Source: Bacteroidota bacterium
GTDB lineage: Bacteria; Bacteroidota; Bacteroidia; Chitinophagales; Chitinophagaceae
Direction: 5' to 3'
Assembly (NCBI GenBank): GCA_023423835.1
Contig: JAFAEW010000066.1
Location: forward strand, 1 to 26,488
DNA length: 26,488 nt
Position 1 is the stretch's first letter. Each line of letters starts with the position of its first letter. A model generated the notes under the pieces. It did not search any database. It was given only the letters and a program-made list of their open reading frames with translations, and was not told the origin of the DNA. The position numbers and the translations under genes are program-made. Positions 1 to 8,246 of the stretch are shown one piece after another.

Positions 1-23
1 TCTACCAACTGAGCTACGGAGTC
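1..23 (-). tRNA. 5' end of a fourth tRNA-Lys-like unit (cut by window edge)
   Basis: The 23 nt complementary to 1-23 repeat the acceptor 5' strand and D-arm start of the other units. Whether this copy is the intact tRNA-Lys(CUU) or another truncated unit cannot be decided, because the remainder lies outside the window. Confidence 0.4.
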
Positions 24-105
24 AATAATAAATCAAACAGCTCAACTTCGAACTCAGAACCCTCCCGATAAGATCGGGATGCTCTACCAACTGAGCTACG
101 GAGTC
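24..105 (-). pseudogene. tRNA-Lys(CUU)-like unit 3, 3' end missing
   Basis: Identical in sequence to the unit at 187-268. It lacks the 3' acceptor strand and is followed directly by the 5' end of a fourth unit. Perfect identity between non-adjacent units points to recent duplication, ongoing gene conversion, or assembly collapse. Confidence 0.7.
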
Positions 106-186
106 AATAATAAATCAAACAGCTGACTTCGAACTCAGAACCCTCCCGATAAGATCGGGATGCTCTACCAACTGAGCTACGGAGTC
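106..186 (-). pseudogene. tRNA-Lys(CUU)-like unit 2, 3' end missing
   Basis: Same arrangement as the neighbouring units but 81 bp: the segment after the T-loop reads GTCAGCTG instead of GTTGAGCTG, allowing a 4-bp CTGA/TCAG stem. The acceptor 3' strand is absent. Its spacer leads directly into the next unit without a separate promoter. Confidence 0.7.
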
Positions 187-268
187 AATAATAAATCAAA
201 CAGCTCAACTTCGAACTCAGAACCCTCCCGATAAGATCGGGATGCTCTACCAACTGAGCTACGGAGTC
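187..268 (-). pseudogene. tRNA-Lys(CUU)-like unit 1, 3' end missing
   Basis: This is the promoter-proximal unit. Positions 1-60 of a canonical tRNA can be laid out: acceptor GACTCCG, D-stem GCTC/GAGC, anticodon stem TCCCG/CGGGA, loop ATCTTAT (anticodon CTT, complement of 233-235) and T-stem/loop CTGAG TTCGAAG. The 3' T-strand TTGAG pairs poorly and the following CTGTTTG cannot pair with GACTCCG, so no acceptor stem can form. A transcript could fold the D and anticodon arms but should not be aminoacylated as a normal tRNA. Confidence 0.7.
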
Positions 269-283
269 ATTTCAAAAGCGTTG

Positions 284-314
284 CAAAAATACATTCTATC
301 TCCTTTCCTTCAAA
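284..314 (-). promoter_or_regulatory. Bacteroidota-type promoter for the tRNA-like array
   Basis: On the minus strand TTTG (complement of 311-314) is followed after 19 nt by TATTTTTG (complement of 284-291), a full match to the -33 TTTG / -7 TAnnTTTG consensus. Transcription would begin near 277, leaving about 9 nt before the first unit at 268. This spacing suits a tRNA-type transcript and suggests the array is expressed. Confidence 0.75.
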
Positions 315-320
315 CTTTAT

Positions 321-929
321 TCACCCCAAACCCTCCAAAATCGCTTTGGTAGATTCAAAATCTTTGTGCTGATGGCTGTTTAATCCGCAGTTGGCAGCCG
401 CTTCTACCAACACCTTCCGGTCATCGAAGTACAAGCAGTCGGCAGCCGGCAATTGTGCAACGCCTATCGCAAGCTGGAAAATTCCGGGATCAGGTTTGCG
501 CATTCCAACTTCGCAGGATGAAATAAATCCGTCGAAACATTCGTGTAATCCAAAGGTTTTGATGCGGTATTGATTCAGTTCACGACCCTCATTATTAATC
601 GATAAGATCGTGTATCCGGACTCCGCCTTCCACTTCTTCAGCCATTGCAACATTCCGGGCAGTTCAACCGATTGGGAAAACATAAACGACCGGAAGTCAA
701 CCCTGGAAAAATCCCTTGGCTCATTAAAAACCACCCAATCGAGATAATCGTCTAAAGTGATCTTTCCGATCTCATAGATATTGAAAATGAAATCGTGGAG
801 GTAATCCATTTTGTTGTAATCGATTCCAAATTTTTCTGCCGCTTTTTCTCTTGACTCATGTCCCCATCCATTGCTCAATAAAACGCCTCCGATATCAAAA
901 AAAATAACTTTTCCCAATCTTTTAGCCAT
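321..929 (-). CDS. HAD-superfamily hydrolase (subclass IA-like)
   Basis: A 202-residue protein with the four HAD motifs: motif I FFDIGGVL with nucleophile Asp12, motif II around ILSINN (Ser110), motif III Lys145 in RKPDPGIF, and motif IV FDD (Asp169-Asp170). The second position of the usual DxD is Gly14, so the general acid/base Asp of classical phosphatases is absent; DxG also occurs in YihX-like proteins (FDLGNV), which hydrolyse sugar phosphates. Its start codon shares one base with the tal stop codon (TAATG), making it the last gene of the tkt-rpiB-tal operon. From that context it could act on a sugar phosphate, but the substrate is inference. The stop lies just before the array promoter. 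Confidence 0.88.
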   Translation of the reverse strand: MAKRLGKVIFFDIGGVLLSNGWGHESREKAAEKFGIDYNKMDYLHDFIFNIYEIGKITLDDYLDWVVFNEPRDFSRVDFRSFMFSQSVELPGMLQWLKKWKAESGYTILSINNEGRELNQYRIKTFGLHECFDGFISSCEVGMRKPDPGIFQLAIGVAQLPAADCLYFDDRKVLVEAAANCGLNSHQHKDFESTKAILEGLG

Positions 930-2032
930 TACCTGGATTTGTTTTTTTGCGTTTCAATGGCTGCCATCAATTTGTCGTAAGGCTTATTGAATTTTTCAAT
1001 ACCCTCATCTTCGAGCCGCTGGCTGATCTCATCGATGTCAATTCCCTTTTCTTTAATCTTTTGCAACACTTCATCTGCGTGATCGAGGTCGTCTTCGAGA
1101 TGGCTTTCAACCGTTCCGTGGTCACGAAAGGCTTCCAGCGTTTCCATGGGAATGGTATTAATCGTATCTTTTCCAATGAGTGCATCCACATACTTTACGT
1201 CGCTGAACGAAGGGTCTTTACTGCTCGTGCTTGCCCAGAGAAGATGTTGTTTTTTAGCGCCTTTCTCTTCGAGCTTTTTAAAACGGTCGCTCCAAAAAAC
1301 TTCTTTATAGATCTCGTAGGCTTTCTTTGCCATTGCGATAGCCACTTCACCCTTTAAATTCCCCAGTCCTTTTTCTTCAAGTACAGGATCGATCAACACA
1401 TCAATACGGCTTAGGAAAAAGCTGGCTACCGAAGCGATCTTATCGATCGGCTGACCTTTTTGAACCCTTTGTTCCAAGCCGGAAATATAGGCATCGGTAA
1501 CTGCACGGTACCGGTCGAGTCCAAACAATAAAGTAATATTAACGTTGATTCCTTCGCTGATGCATTTTTCGATGGCCGCCAGCCCGGGTTCTGTTGCAGG
1601 TATTTTTATCATCACATTTTCACGATCCAGTTTTTTCCAAAGTTCTTCTGCTTGTTTTACCGTTCCGGCGGTATCTAAGGCAAGATGAGGATTCACTTCG
1701 AGGCTTACAAATCCGTCGAGGCCGTTTGAACTATCGTAGACGGGTTTAAACAAATCTGCTGCTCTTTGAATATCCTTGATCGCCATAGAGAAAAAAATGT
1801 CATCATTTGAACTGCTTCCCTTTACCATTTCGGCGATATCGCTGTCGTAATCGCTGCTGCTGCTGATTGCCTTTTCAAATATTGCCGGATTAGAGGTAAC
1901 GCCTCTCACCCCATCATTATCTATCAGTTGCTGAAGTTCCCCGTTATTCATAATTTTCCGGTCAAAGAAATCCAGCCAGATACTCTGTCCAAGATCGTGA
2001 ATCTGTTTCACCCTGTTTGCATTGCTTTCCAT
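929..2032 (-). CDS. tal: Transaldolase
   Basis: Transaldolase moves a dihydroxyacetone unit from sedoheptulose-7-phosphate to glyceraldehyde-3-phosphate in the cytoplasmic non-oxidative pentose phosphate pathway. The 367-residue length and sequence match the longer 'mycobacterial type' transaldolases rather than the ~317-residue TalB group. Asp21 (WLDFFDR), the TSNPAIFEKA segment at 46-55, Glu112 (SLEVNP) and Schiff-base Lys143 (VMIKIPAT) are visible. It begins 1 nt after the rpiB stop and overlaps the HAD gene by one base, so all four genes are almost certainly co-transcribed. Confidence 0.96.
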   Translation of the reverse strand: MESNANRVKQIHDLGQSIWLDFFDRKIMNNGELQQLIDNDGVRGVTSNPAIFEKAISSSSDYDSDIAEMVKGSSSNDDIFFSMAIKDIQRAADLFKPVYDSSNGLDGFVSLEVNPHLALDTAGTVKQAEELWKKLDRENVMIKIPATEPGLAAIEKCISEGINVNITLLFGLDRYRAVTDAYISGLEQRVQKGQPIDKIASVASFFLSRIDVLIDPVLEEKGLGNLKGEVAIAMAKKAYEIYKEVFWSDRFKKLEEKGAKKQHLLWASTSSKDPSFSDVKYVDALIGKDTINTIPMETLEAFRDHGTVESHLEDDLDHADEVLQKIKEKGIDIDEISQRLEDEGIEKFNKPYDKLMAAIETQKNKSR

Positions 2033-2033
2033 C

Positions 2034-2489
2034 TTATATACTTTTATTTTCTTCTAATTTTTTTACTTTGTCCAGCCGCCGCTTATGCCTTTCAGCTCCT
2101 GAAAATGAAGCCTTTAAAAAGGCTGCGGCAAATTCTTTTGCTGTTTCCGTTCCGGTAATTCTTCCGCCCAGACAAATCATATTCATATCGTCATCTTCCA
2201 CACCCTGATGGGCTGAAAAATGATCTGTAATCAAGGCTGCCCGGATTCCTTTTACTTTGTTGGCCGCGATACAGGCACCTACGCCGCTTCCGCAAACGGC
2301 GATTCCTTTTTCCACTTCCTGAGCCGCCACCGCCTTCGCCAGAGGAATTACGAAATCAGGATAGTCGTCTTCTTTATTTTCTGCAAATGCGCCAAAGTCT
2401 TTCAACTGATAGCCCTGCTTTACCAGGAAATCTTTGATCGTTTCCTTCAGTTCAAAACCCGCGTGGTCAGCACAAATTCCTATTTTCAT
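2034..2489 (-). CDS. rpiB: Ribose-5-phosphate isomerase B
   Basis: RpiB interconverts ribose-5-phosphate and ribulose-5-phosphate. The 151-residue RpiB/LacAB fold protein has ADHAG (Asp8, His9), catalytic Cys66 in CGSGVG, AANK, and the region HQGVEDDDMN followed by CLGGR. Family members usually have EHNDAN or EHDDMN in that region; here the His is Asp, an unusual change near the active site. It starts inside the tkt stop codon (ATGA, 4-nt overlap) and ends 1 nt before tal, so translational coupling is likely. A LacA/LacB-type activity is possible but the operon favours RpiB. Confidence 0.94.
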   Translation of the reverse strand: MKIGICADHAGFELKETIKDFLVKQGYQLKDFGAFAENKEDDYPDFVIPLAKAVAAQEVEKGIAVCGSGVGACIAANKVKGIRAALITDHFSAHQGVEDDDMNMICLGGRITGTETAKEFAAAFLKASFSGAERHKRRLDKVKKLEENKSI

Positions 2490-4507
2490 ATTCCACCTGT
2501 TTGAGGCTGCCGGTTTTCTATCAGAGCTTTTGCATGTTTTACAACATTTTCAATGGTGAAGCCGTATTCAGCCATCACTTCTTCACCCGGGGCCGATTCC
2601 CCAAATTTAGTGATTCCGATCACATCTCCCTCACACCCAACATATTTGATCCAACCCATCGGCGATCCGGCTTCCACCGCAAGCCTTTTCTTCTGGTTTG
2701 GAGGAAGAACAGCATCCTTATAGGTCTGATCTTGTTTTTCAAACAATTCCCAGGATGGCATACTGACTACCGTTGCGAATATATTTTCTTCTTCCAGGGC
2801 TTTCTGCGCATGGAGAATCAGCGGCACTTCTGATCCGGTAGCGATCAGGATGAGTTGCGCATCCTGTTTTGCAGGTGATAAAATGTAAGCGCCTTTTTCG
2901 AGACCTGAAGCTTTTGCATATTTGTTTTGATCAATAACCGGCAGATTTTGACGGGTCAAAACCAGTGCAACAGGACCGCTCTGATGTTGAATGGCGACGC
3001 GCCAGGCCTGAGCAGTTTCATTTGCATCGGCCGGGCGGATTACGGTAAGGTGCGGAATAGAACGAAGTGAGATCAGTTGCTCAATCGGCTGATGCGTTGT
3101 GCCGTCCTCACCAAGTCCAATGCTATCGTGGGTAAACAGAAAGACCGGCCGGATACCCATGATGGCAGCGAGACGAATCGAAGGTCGCTGATATTCCGAA
3201 AAGATGAGGAAAGTTGCTCCATAGGGAATGAATCCTTTCGTCAGCGCGATTCCATTTATAGCGGCCGCCATTGAATGTTCCCTCACGCCAAAATGAAAAT
3301 TTCTTCCACCAAAATTCACAGGAGAGAATGAAGGATAATCTTTGAGGTTGGTGTCAGTTGAGGGTGCAAGGTCGGCTGAACCGCCAATCAATAATGGAAG
3401 ATCTGCGGCAATTGCATTCAATGTCTGGCCGGAAGCTTTTCGCGTGGCAATTTCTTTTCCTGCTTCAAAAACAGGAAGTTTCAGTTCCCAGCCCTCGGGA
3501 AGTTGTTTCTGCTCGTGGCTATCGATCTCGGCCGCCAGTTCGGGAAATTTTTCCCGGTAATCCGCAAACAATTGCTGCCACTTCTTTTCCATTTCAATTC
3601 CTCTTTTGGCTGCATTGCGATACAGGTCGATCACCTCTTGTGGCACTTCAAAACTTTTATCCGGATCAAATCCAAGGTTTTCTTTCGTCAGCCGCACTTC
3701 CTCTTCTCCCAACGGAGCGCCATGTGAACTTGCCTTGTCAACTTTATTCGGGCTCCCGAAAGCGATGTGTGTACGAACCTTGATGAGTGAAGGTCTTGAA
3801 GTTTCGTTTTGTGCATTTTTTATCGCTCTGGCAATCGCTTCCACATCATTCCCATCTTCTACTACCTGCACGTGCCAGTGGTAGGCTTCAAACCTTTTTG
3901 CTACATCTTCGGTAAAAGTGATATTGGTGTTTCCTTCAATAGAAATATGGTTGTCGTCGTATACATAAATCATATTTCCAAGTTGTAGAGAACCGGCGAG
4001 AGAGGCGGCTTCAGAGGTGATTCCTTCCATCATATCGCCATCACTGCAGATCGCGTAGATCTTATAATTGAAAATATCGAAGCCGGGTTTATTATATCTC
4101 GCGGCAAGGTATTTTTGAGCGATGGCAAATCCGACTCCGTTGGCAAATCCCTGGCCGAGCGGACCTGTAGTTACTTCAATGCCTTCCACCAGTCCATATT
4201 CCGGATGTCCGGCGGTTTTGCTGTGCAATTGTCTGAAGTTTTTCAGATCATCGAGCGTAAGATCATAACCGCTGAAATAAAGGAAAATGTATTGTAAAAG
4301 ACAAGCATGTCCATTAGATAGAATAAACCGGTCACGATTTGGCCAGTTGGCGTTATCGGGATCGAAATTCATCGCATCGGCCCACAGTACGTGTCCTACT
4401 GCAGCCAATCCCATTGGTCCTCCGGGATGACCCGAATTAGCTTTTTGTACCGCATCCGCTGCCAAAACCCTCACTGTATCGATCGCTTTTTGAATAATTT
4501 GTTCCAT
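2486..4507 (-). CDS. tkt: Transketolase
   Basis: A full-length 673-residue thiamine-diphosphate-dependent transketolase that transfers two-carbon ketol units between pentose phosphate and glycolytic sugars. Visible residues: His27 in NSGHPGG, the ThDP motif SDGDMMEG (155-162) closing with Asn186 in DDNHISIEG, and Glu410 in FGVREHSM, which activates the cofactor. The central pyrimidine-binding domain and C-terminal domain are intact. It is the first gene of the tkt-rpiB-tal-HAD operon and overlaps rpiB by 4 nt. A weak promoter candidate lies about 30 nt upstream. Confidence 0.97.
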   Translation of the reverse strand: MEQIIQKAIDTVRVLAADAVQKANSGHPGGPMGLAAVGHVLWADAMNFDPDNANWPNRDRFILSNGHACLLQYIFLYFSGYDLTLDDLKNFRQLHSKTAGHPEYGLVEGIEVTTGPLGQGFANGVGFAIAQKYLAARYNKPGFDIFNYKIYAICSDGDMMEGITSEAASLAGSLQLGNMIYVYDDNHISIEGNTNITFTEDVAKRFEAYHWHVQVVEDGNDVEAIARAIKNAQNETSRPSLIKVRTHIAFGSPNKVDKASSHGAPLGEEEVRLTKENLGFDPDKSFEVPQEVIDLYRNAAKRGIEMEKKWQQLFADYREKFPELAAEIDSHEQKQLPEGWELKLPVFEAGKEIATRKASGQTLNAIAADLPLLIGGSADLAPSTDTNLKDYPSFSPVNFGGRNFHFGVREHSMAAAINGIALTKGFIPYGATFLIFSEYQRPSIRLAAIMGIRPVFLFTHDSIGLGEDGTTHQPIEQLISLRSIPHLTVIRPADANETAQAWRVAIQHQSGPVALVLTRQNLPVIDQNKYAKASGLEKGAYILSPAKQDAQLILIATGSEVPLILHAQKALEEENIFATVVSMPSWELFEKQDQTYKDAVLPPNQKKRLAVEAGSPMGWIKYVGCEGDVIGITKFGESAPGEEVMAEYGFTIENVVKHAKALIENRQPQTGGI

Positions 4508-4533
4508 TTTTTATTAAGATTTTTTCGATACTG

Positions 4534-4541
4534 GTAAGATA
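4534..4541 (-). promoter_or_regulatory. Possible -7 element of the tkt operon
   Basis: The minus strand reads TATCTTAC, 6 of 8 matches to TAnnTTTG, which would start transcription about 20 nt before the tkt ATG. No convincing -33 TTTG sits at the right distance, so this is tentative. The rest of 4508-4702 holds no gene. Confidence 0.3.
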
Positions 4542-4657
4542 CAATTCACATGCCTTTAAAAGAAAACTATTTCAGATATCAGAGTCAGCCAGTGCTATAA
4601 ATGTTACGGCTTCAATTTAAAGCAGGCCGTTTTGAGGGCTATACCGCCCGGCACAGC

Positions 4658-4691
4658 AAGAACAAATAAGATCAACAGCCTGTCTGTTCTT
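4658..4691 (-). terminator. Inverted repeat after the symporter gene
   Basis: A 7-bp inverted repeat, AAGAACA (4658-4664) and TGTTCTT (4685-4691), begins 12 nt after the symporter stop. There is no clean U-tract, so it may be a poor intrinsic terminator or only a stabilising stem. Confidence 0.3.
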
Positions 4692-4702
4692 TACTTTTCG
4701 CT

Positions 4703-6400
4703 CTACCAAAAAGTAATATAAAGTGCAAGCAAGATTCCAACGATGATGACGATCATCGAAAGGATTCCCGGAGAAACCCTGAACATTTTCGGATCCACTT
4801 CGAGCCCGTTAATCTGTTTTCTTCCGTTGACATCGATTGTGCTGATAACCACCTGCAACAAAATGGAAAAGAAGAAAACCCATCCCATGCTCACAAGGAA
4901 CGGAATTTCATAGATGCCCTGGCTGTTTTCGAAAGCTGTATAAAGAATGGTTTCATTTCCGGCAAGTGCGGGAAGATAGCGATCGAATAACACCATCAAT
5001 GCCACGCCTCCCACGATTCCGGCAATAGCTGCTTTGGAAGTATTACCCTTCCAGAAAAATCCTAACAGGAAAACCGAGAAGATTGCGGGAGAAACGTAGC
5101 CGGTATATTTTTGAATGAAAATAAAGCCGCCTGCTCCGCCGATTCCCAATAAATCTTTCCAGTTGACCATAATGGCCATAACCAGGGCTACAACAACCGT
5201 AACCCTTCCAATCCAAAGCAATTTTCTATCGTTTGCATCTTTTTTTACGTACTTCTTATAGATGTCGAGTGTATAAATGGTGGAGATGCTGTTTGCTTTT
5301 CCTGCCAATGAAGCAACGATAGCAGCAGTTAATGCGGCAAGCGACAAGCCCTTCAATCCTGTGGGGAGAAATCCGAGAATAGCGGAATAGGCATTGTCAG
5401 GATTTACGGACCCGTTCATCATCATCTGATCCTGCAATTCACCATTTTTGTATAAAACATAGGCCGCAATTCCCGGAAGAACTACGATAATCGGCATGAT
5501 GAGTTTGAGAAATCCGGCAAATAAAATTCCCGTTCTTGCTGTCTTCAGATCTGCGCCCAATGCACGTTGTGTAATGTACTGGTTACATCCCCAATAATTC
5601 AGGTTGGCAATCCACATTCCTGCAATCAGCATCGTGATGCCCGGAAGATCGAGATAGTTTGAGACTTCCTGGGGACTGGAATTAGCATCGGGCTTTTTGA
5701 AGATCATCCGGAAATGCTCCGGAGCTTCGGTAAAAAGTGTTTTGGCGCCGGCGAGAATATCTTTTCCAAATCCGAATTTATCAGATACCAGGGTTAGAGC
5801 GATATAACTTGTTACCAGTCCGCCAAAAATCAACACCAATACCTGGATTACGTCCGTATATCCAATTACCTTCATTCCTCCAAGTGTAATGATCAAAGCA
5901 AAAATTGCAAGGGCGATCATGATGATATGAAAGTTTTCACCGCCGGTTAAACTATTGATTGCCAGTGTTCCGAGAAAAAGGATGGAAGTAAGGTTTACGG
6001 TGATATATAAAAACAGCCAGAAAATAGCCATTACCAAAGCTACGGTTTCATTGTACCGCGTTTTTAGAAACTGCGGCATTGTGAAAATCTTATTCTTGAG
6101 ATAGATAGGCATGAAAAAGATCGCAACAATGATGAGTGAAGCTGCCGCCAGCCATTCGTAAGCCGAGATTGCAAGACCGAGTTTAAAACCACTGCCCGAC
6201 ATTCCGATAAATTGTTCAGCGGAAATATTGGAGGCGATGAGAGATGCGCCGATAGCCCACCAGGTGAGCGATCCTTCCGCGAGAAAAAAGTCAGTGGAGG
6301 TTTCAGCTTTTTTCTTTTTTCTTCGATAAATCCAGATCCCGTAAGAAGCAACGATGATAAAGTACACCAGAAAAACGATCAAGTCGGGAGTTTTCAGCAT
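4703..6400 (-). CDS. Sodium/sugar symporter of the SSS family (vSGLT-like)
   Basis: A 565-residue membrane protein closely resembling the Vibrio sodium/galactose symporter vSGLT. The residues that bind sugar in vSGLT have counterparts here: Asn58 and Gln63 in NISAEQF, Glu82 in AYEW, Asn266 and Tyr269 in ANLNYWG, Lys299 in FLKL and Gln430 in IQKYTG. Of the two adjacent sodium-site serines only the second is kept (Ser364 in IVASLAG; the first is Ala363). About 14 hydrophobic helices fit the LeuT-type core. Expected role: Na+-driven uptake of a hexose-type sugar across the inner membrane. It is monocistronic, downstream of the atp terminator. Glucose, galactose or a related substrate cannot be told apart. 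Confidence 0.92.
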   Translation of the reverse strand: MLKTPDLIVFLVYFIIVASYGIWIYRRKKKKAETSTDFFLAEGSLTWWAIGASLIASNISAEQFIGMSGSGFKLGLAISAYEWLAAASLIIVAIFFMPIYLKNKIFTMPQFLKTRYNETVALVMAIFWLFLYITVNLTSILFLGTLAINSLTGGENFHIIMIALAIFALIITLGGMKVIGYTDVIQVLVLIFGGLVTSYIALTLVSDKFGFGKDILAGAKTLFTEAPEHFRMIFKKPDANSSPQEVSNYLDLPGITMLIAGMWIANLNYWGCNQYITQRALGADLKTARTGILFAGFLKLIMPIIVVLPGIAAYVLYKNGELQDQMMMNGSVNPDNAYSAILGFLPTGLKGLSLAALTAAIVASLAGKANSISTIYTLDIYKKYVKKDANDRKLLWIGRVTVVVALVMAIMVNWKDLLGIGGAGGFIFIQKYTGYVSPAIFSVFLLGFFWKGNTSKAAIAGIVGGVALMVLFDRYLPALAGNETILYTAFENSQGIYEIPFLVSMGWVFFFSILLQVVISTIDVNGRKQINGLEVDPKMFRVSPGILSMIVIIVGILLALYITFW

Positions 6401-6540
6401 AAAGGCAGTTTAAATGAGGTTTAAATCAGCTTTAAAATTATCTTTTTATTGCGGATATTGAGCTGTTAGCGTTGACTTTTTTGAATATTGGTGCTGAGAA
6501 GAATACAGCAAGGTGAGAAGGTCAGGTTTCAATAATACAC

Positions 6541-6572
6541 AAAAAAAAATGCAGGCTCATTACCTGCATTTT
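6541..6572 (-). terminator. Strong intrinsic terminator after atpA
   Basis: On the minus strand a 10-bp perfect stem (arms 6563-6572 and 6546-6555, AAAATGCAGG/CCTGCATTTT) with a 7-nt loop runs into a U-tract complementary to the A-run from 6541. It begins about 20 nt after the atpA stop and should end the atpBEFHA transcript here. Confidence 0.9.
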
Positions 6573-6591
6573 AATCTGTTTTTCTTCAGTT

Positions 6592-8172
6592 CTATTTCTT
6601 ATAAGCCGGAATAATATTATTGGCTAATTCAACCATTTGTTTAATTCCGTCTTCAGGAAGATTTCCTTTTTTAAATTCTGCCAATACTTTCGGCAGTTTG
6701 GTTTCCATTTCCATTAAGAAATGTTCTTCAAATGCGCGTACCTTACTTACGGCTACATCTCTCAATAATCCATTTGTACCGAGATAGATGATGGCTACCT
6801 GTTTTTCCACCGGAACGGGGCTGTACTGCGGTTGTTTGAGGATCTCCACATTTCGGGCACCCTTGTCGAGAACGTATTTCGTAGCAGCATCGAGGTCACC
6901 ACCAAATTTTGAGAAAGCTTCCAGTTCGCGGTATTGCGCCTGGTCAAGCTTCAGCGTTCCCGCGACTTTCTTCATGGATTTGATCTGCGCATTTCCACCT
7001 ACACGGCTTACCGATATACCCACGTTAATGGCCGGACGAATACCCGCGTTAAAGAGGTTACCTTCAAGGAAGATTTGTCCGTCCGTAATCGAAATCACAT
7101 TTGTTGGAATATAAGCCGAAACGTCACCGGCCTGGGTTTCAATGATCGGCAAAGCGGTCAAGCTACCACCACCTTTTACGAGATGTTTGATCGATTCAGG
7201 AAGGTCGTTCATGTTCTTTGCCACTTCGTCATTTGAAATCACCTTGGCGGCGCGTTCAAGTAAACGGCTGTGGAGATAAAATACGTCACCCGGATAAGCT
7301 TCACGGCCTGGAGGTCTTCTCAATAAGAGAGAAACTTCGCGATAAGCCACCGCCTGCTTTGAAAGGTCATCATAAATGATCAACGCAGGACGACCGGTAT
7401 CACGGAAATATTCTCCAATAGCGGCGCCGGCAAAGGGAGCATAGAACTGTTGGGGTGCAGGGTCGCTGGCGGAAGCAGCAACGATCGTTGTATAAGCCAT
7501 CGCACCGTAATCGTTCAACGTTTTCATTACACCTGCCACGGTAGAAGCCTTTTGCCCGACAGCTACATAAATACAATAAACCGGCTTTCCGGCATCAAAA
7601 AATTCCTTTTGGTTGATGATGGTATCCAGACAAATTGCCGTTTTTCCCGTTTGTCTGTCACCGATTACCAATTCACGCTGACCACGTCCGATAGGAATCA
7701 TCGCATCAATGGCTTTGATACCTGTCTGCAGTGGTTCTTTTACCGGTTCACGATAGATAACCCCCGGAGCTTTACGTTCCAAAGGCATTTCATACAGTTC
7801 GCCTGTAATGGGTCCCTTACCGTCGATTGGCTCACCCAGGGTGTTGATAACACGACCAACCAGACCTTCGCCAACTTTTATAGAGGCGATTTTTCCTGTA
7901 CGCTTTACTTTATCACCTTCTCTTACTTCGGAATAATCACCCATCATTACCGCACCCACATTGTCTTCCTCAAGGTTAAGAACGATGGCTTTAAGGCCGC
8001 CTTCAAACTCTACGAGTTCCCCGGAGCGAACATTGTTTAATCCGTAGATACGGGCAATACCGTCTCCAACCTGTAAAACGGTACCCACTTCCTCCAGATC
8101 GGCAGAAGCATTAAAATTGCTTAACTGCTGCCGCAGGATAGCTGATATTTCATCGGGTTTTATTTCAACCAT
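6592..8172 (-). CDS. atpA: F1Fo ATP synthase subunit alpha
   Basis: The 526-residue alpha subunit of the F1 head, non-catalytic nucleotide-binding partner of beta. The Walker A segment GDRQTGKT (171-178), the Walker B region ALIIYDD (263-269) and the arginine finger Arg390 in SVSRVGG are intact, and both ends fit the normal family length. It is the last gene of the operon, 74 nt after atpH. A strong terminator follows, where atpG (gamma) is often found in related genomes; atpG is not in this window. Confidence 0.98.
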   Translation of the reverse strand: MVEIKPDEISAILRQQLSNFNASADLEEVGTVLQVGDGIARIYGLNNVRSGELVEFEGGLKAIVLNLEEDNVGAVMMGDYSEVREGDKVKRTGKIASIKVGEGLVGRVINTLGEPIDGKGPITGELYEMPLERKAPGVIYREPVKEPLQTGIKAIDAMIPIGRGQRELVIGDRQTGKTAICLDTIINQKEFFDAGKPVYCIYVAVGQKASTVAGVMKTLNDYGAMAYTTIVAASASDPAPQQFYAPFAGAAIGEYFRDTGRPALIIYDDLSKQAVAYREVSLLLRRPPGREAYPGDVFYLHSRLLERAAKVISNDEVAKNMNDLPESIKHLVKGGGSLTALPIIETQAGDVSAYIPTNVISITDGQIFLEGNLFNAGIRPAINVGISVSRVGGNAQIKSMKKVAGTLKLDQAQYRELEAFSKFGGDLDAATKYVLDKGARNVEILKQPQYSPVPVEKQVAIIYLGTNGLLRDVAVSKVRAFEEHFLMEMETKLPKVLAEFKKGNLPEDGIKQMVELANNIIPAYKK

Positions 8173-8246
8173 ATTATCTGTTTTTTATCCCTGCGTTGAT
8201 CAACCTGCAGGAAACTGTTTATTTATTATTTGTAAAACTATTTTTT

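Larger units (their letters stand above)
1..268 (-). repeat. Tandem array of truncated tRNA-Lys-like units
   Basis: Three complete direct repeats (187-268, 82 bp; 106-186, 81 bp; 24-105, 82 bp) and the first 23 nt of a fourth are read on the minus strand. Units 1 and 3 are identical; unit 2 differs only where CTCAAC on the plus strand becomes CTGAC. Each unit starts with acceptor-strand sequence GACTCCG, then a D-arm, an anticodon arm with CTT in the loop and a T-arm start, and continues into an unrelated AT-rich tail ending TTTATTATT instead of the expected CGGAGTC 3' acceptor strand. The array continues past the left edge. An assembly artefact at a contig end cannot be excluded. Confidence 0.85.

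Noticed and set aside
1..268. CRISPR-like direct repeats
   Set aside because: Units are contiguous and near-identical over their full 81-82 bp with no unique spacers, and they contain recognisable tRNA arms.
7450..8040. 196-codon ORF on the plus strand
   Set aside because: It lies entirely antisense to atpA, which has intact catalytic motifs; composition is that of a shadow frame and no family is recognisable.
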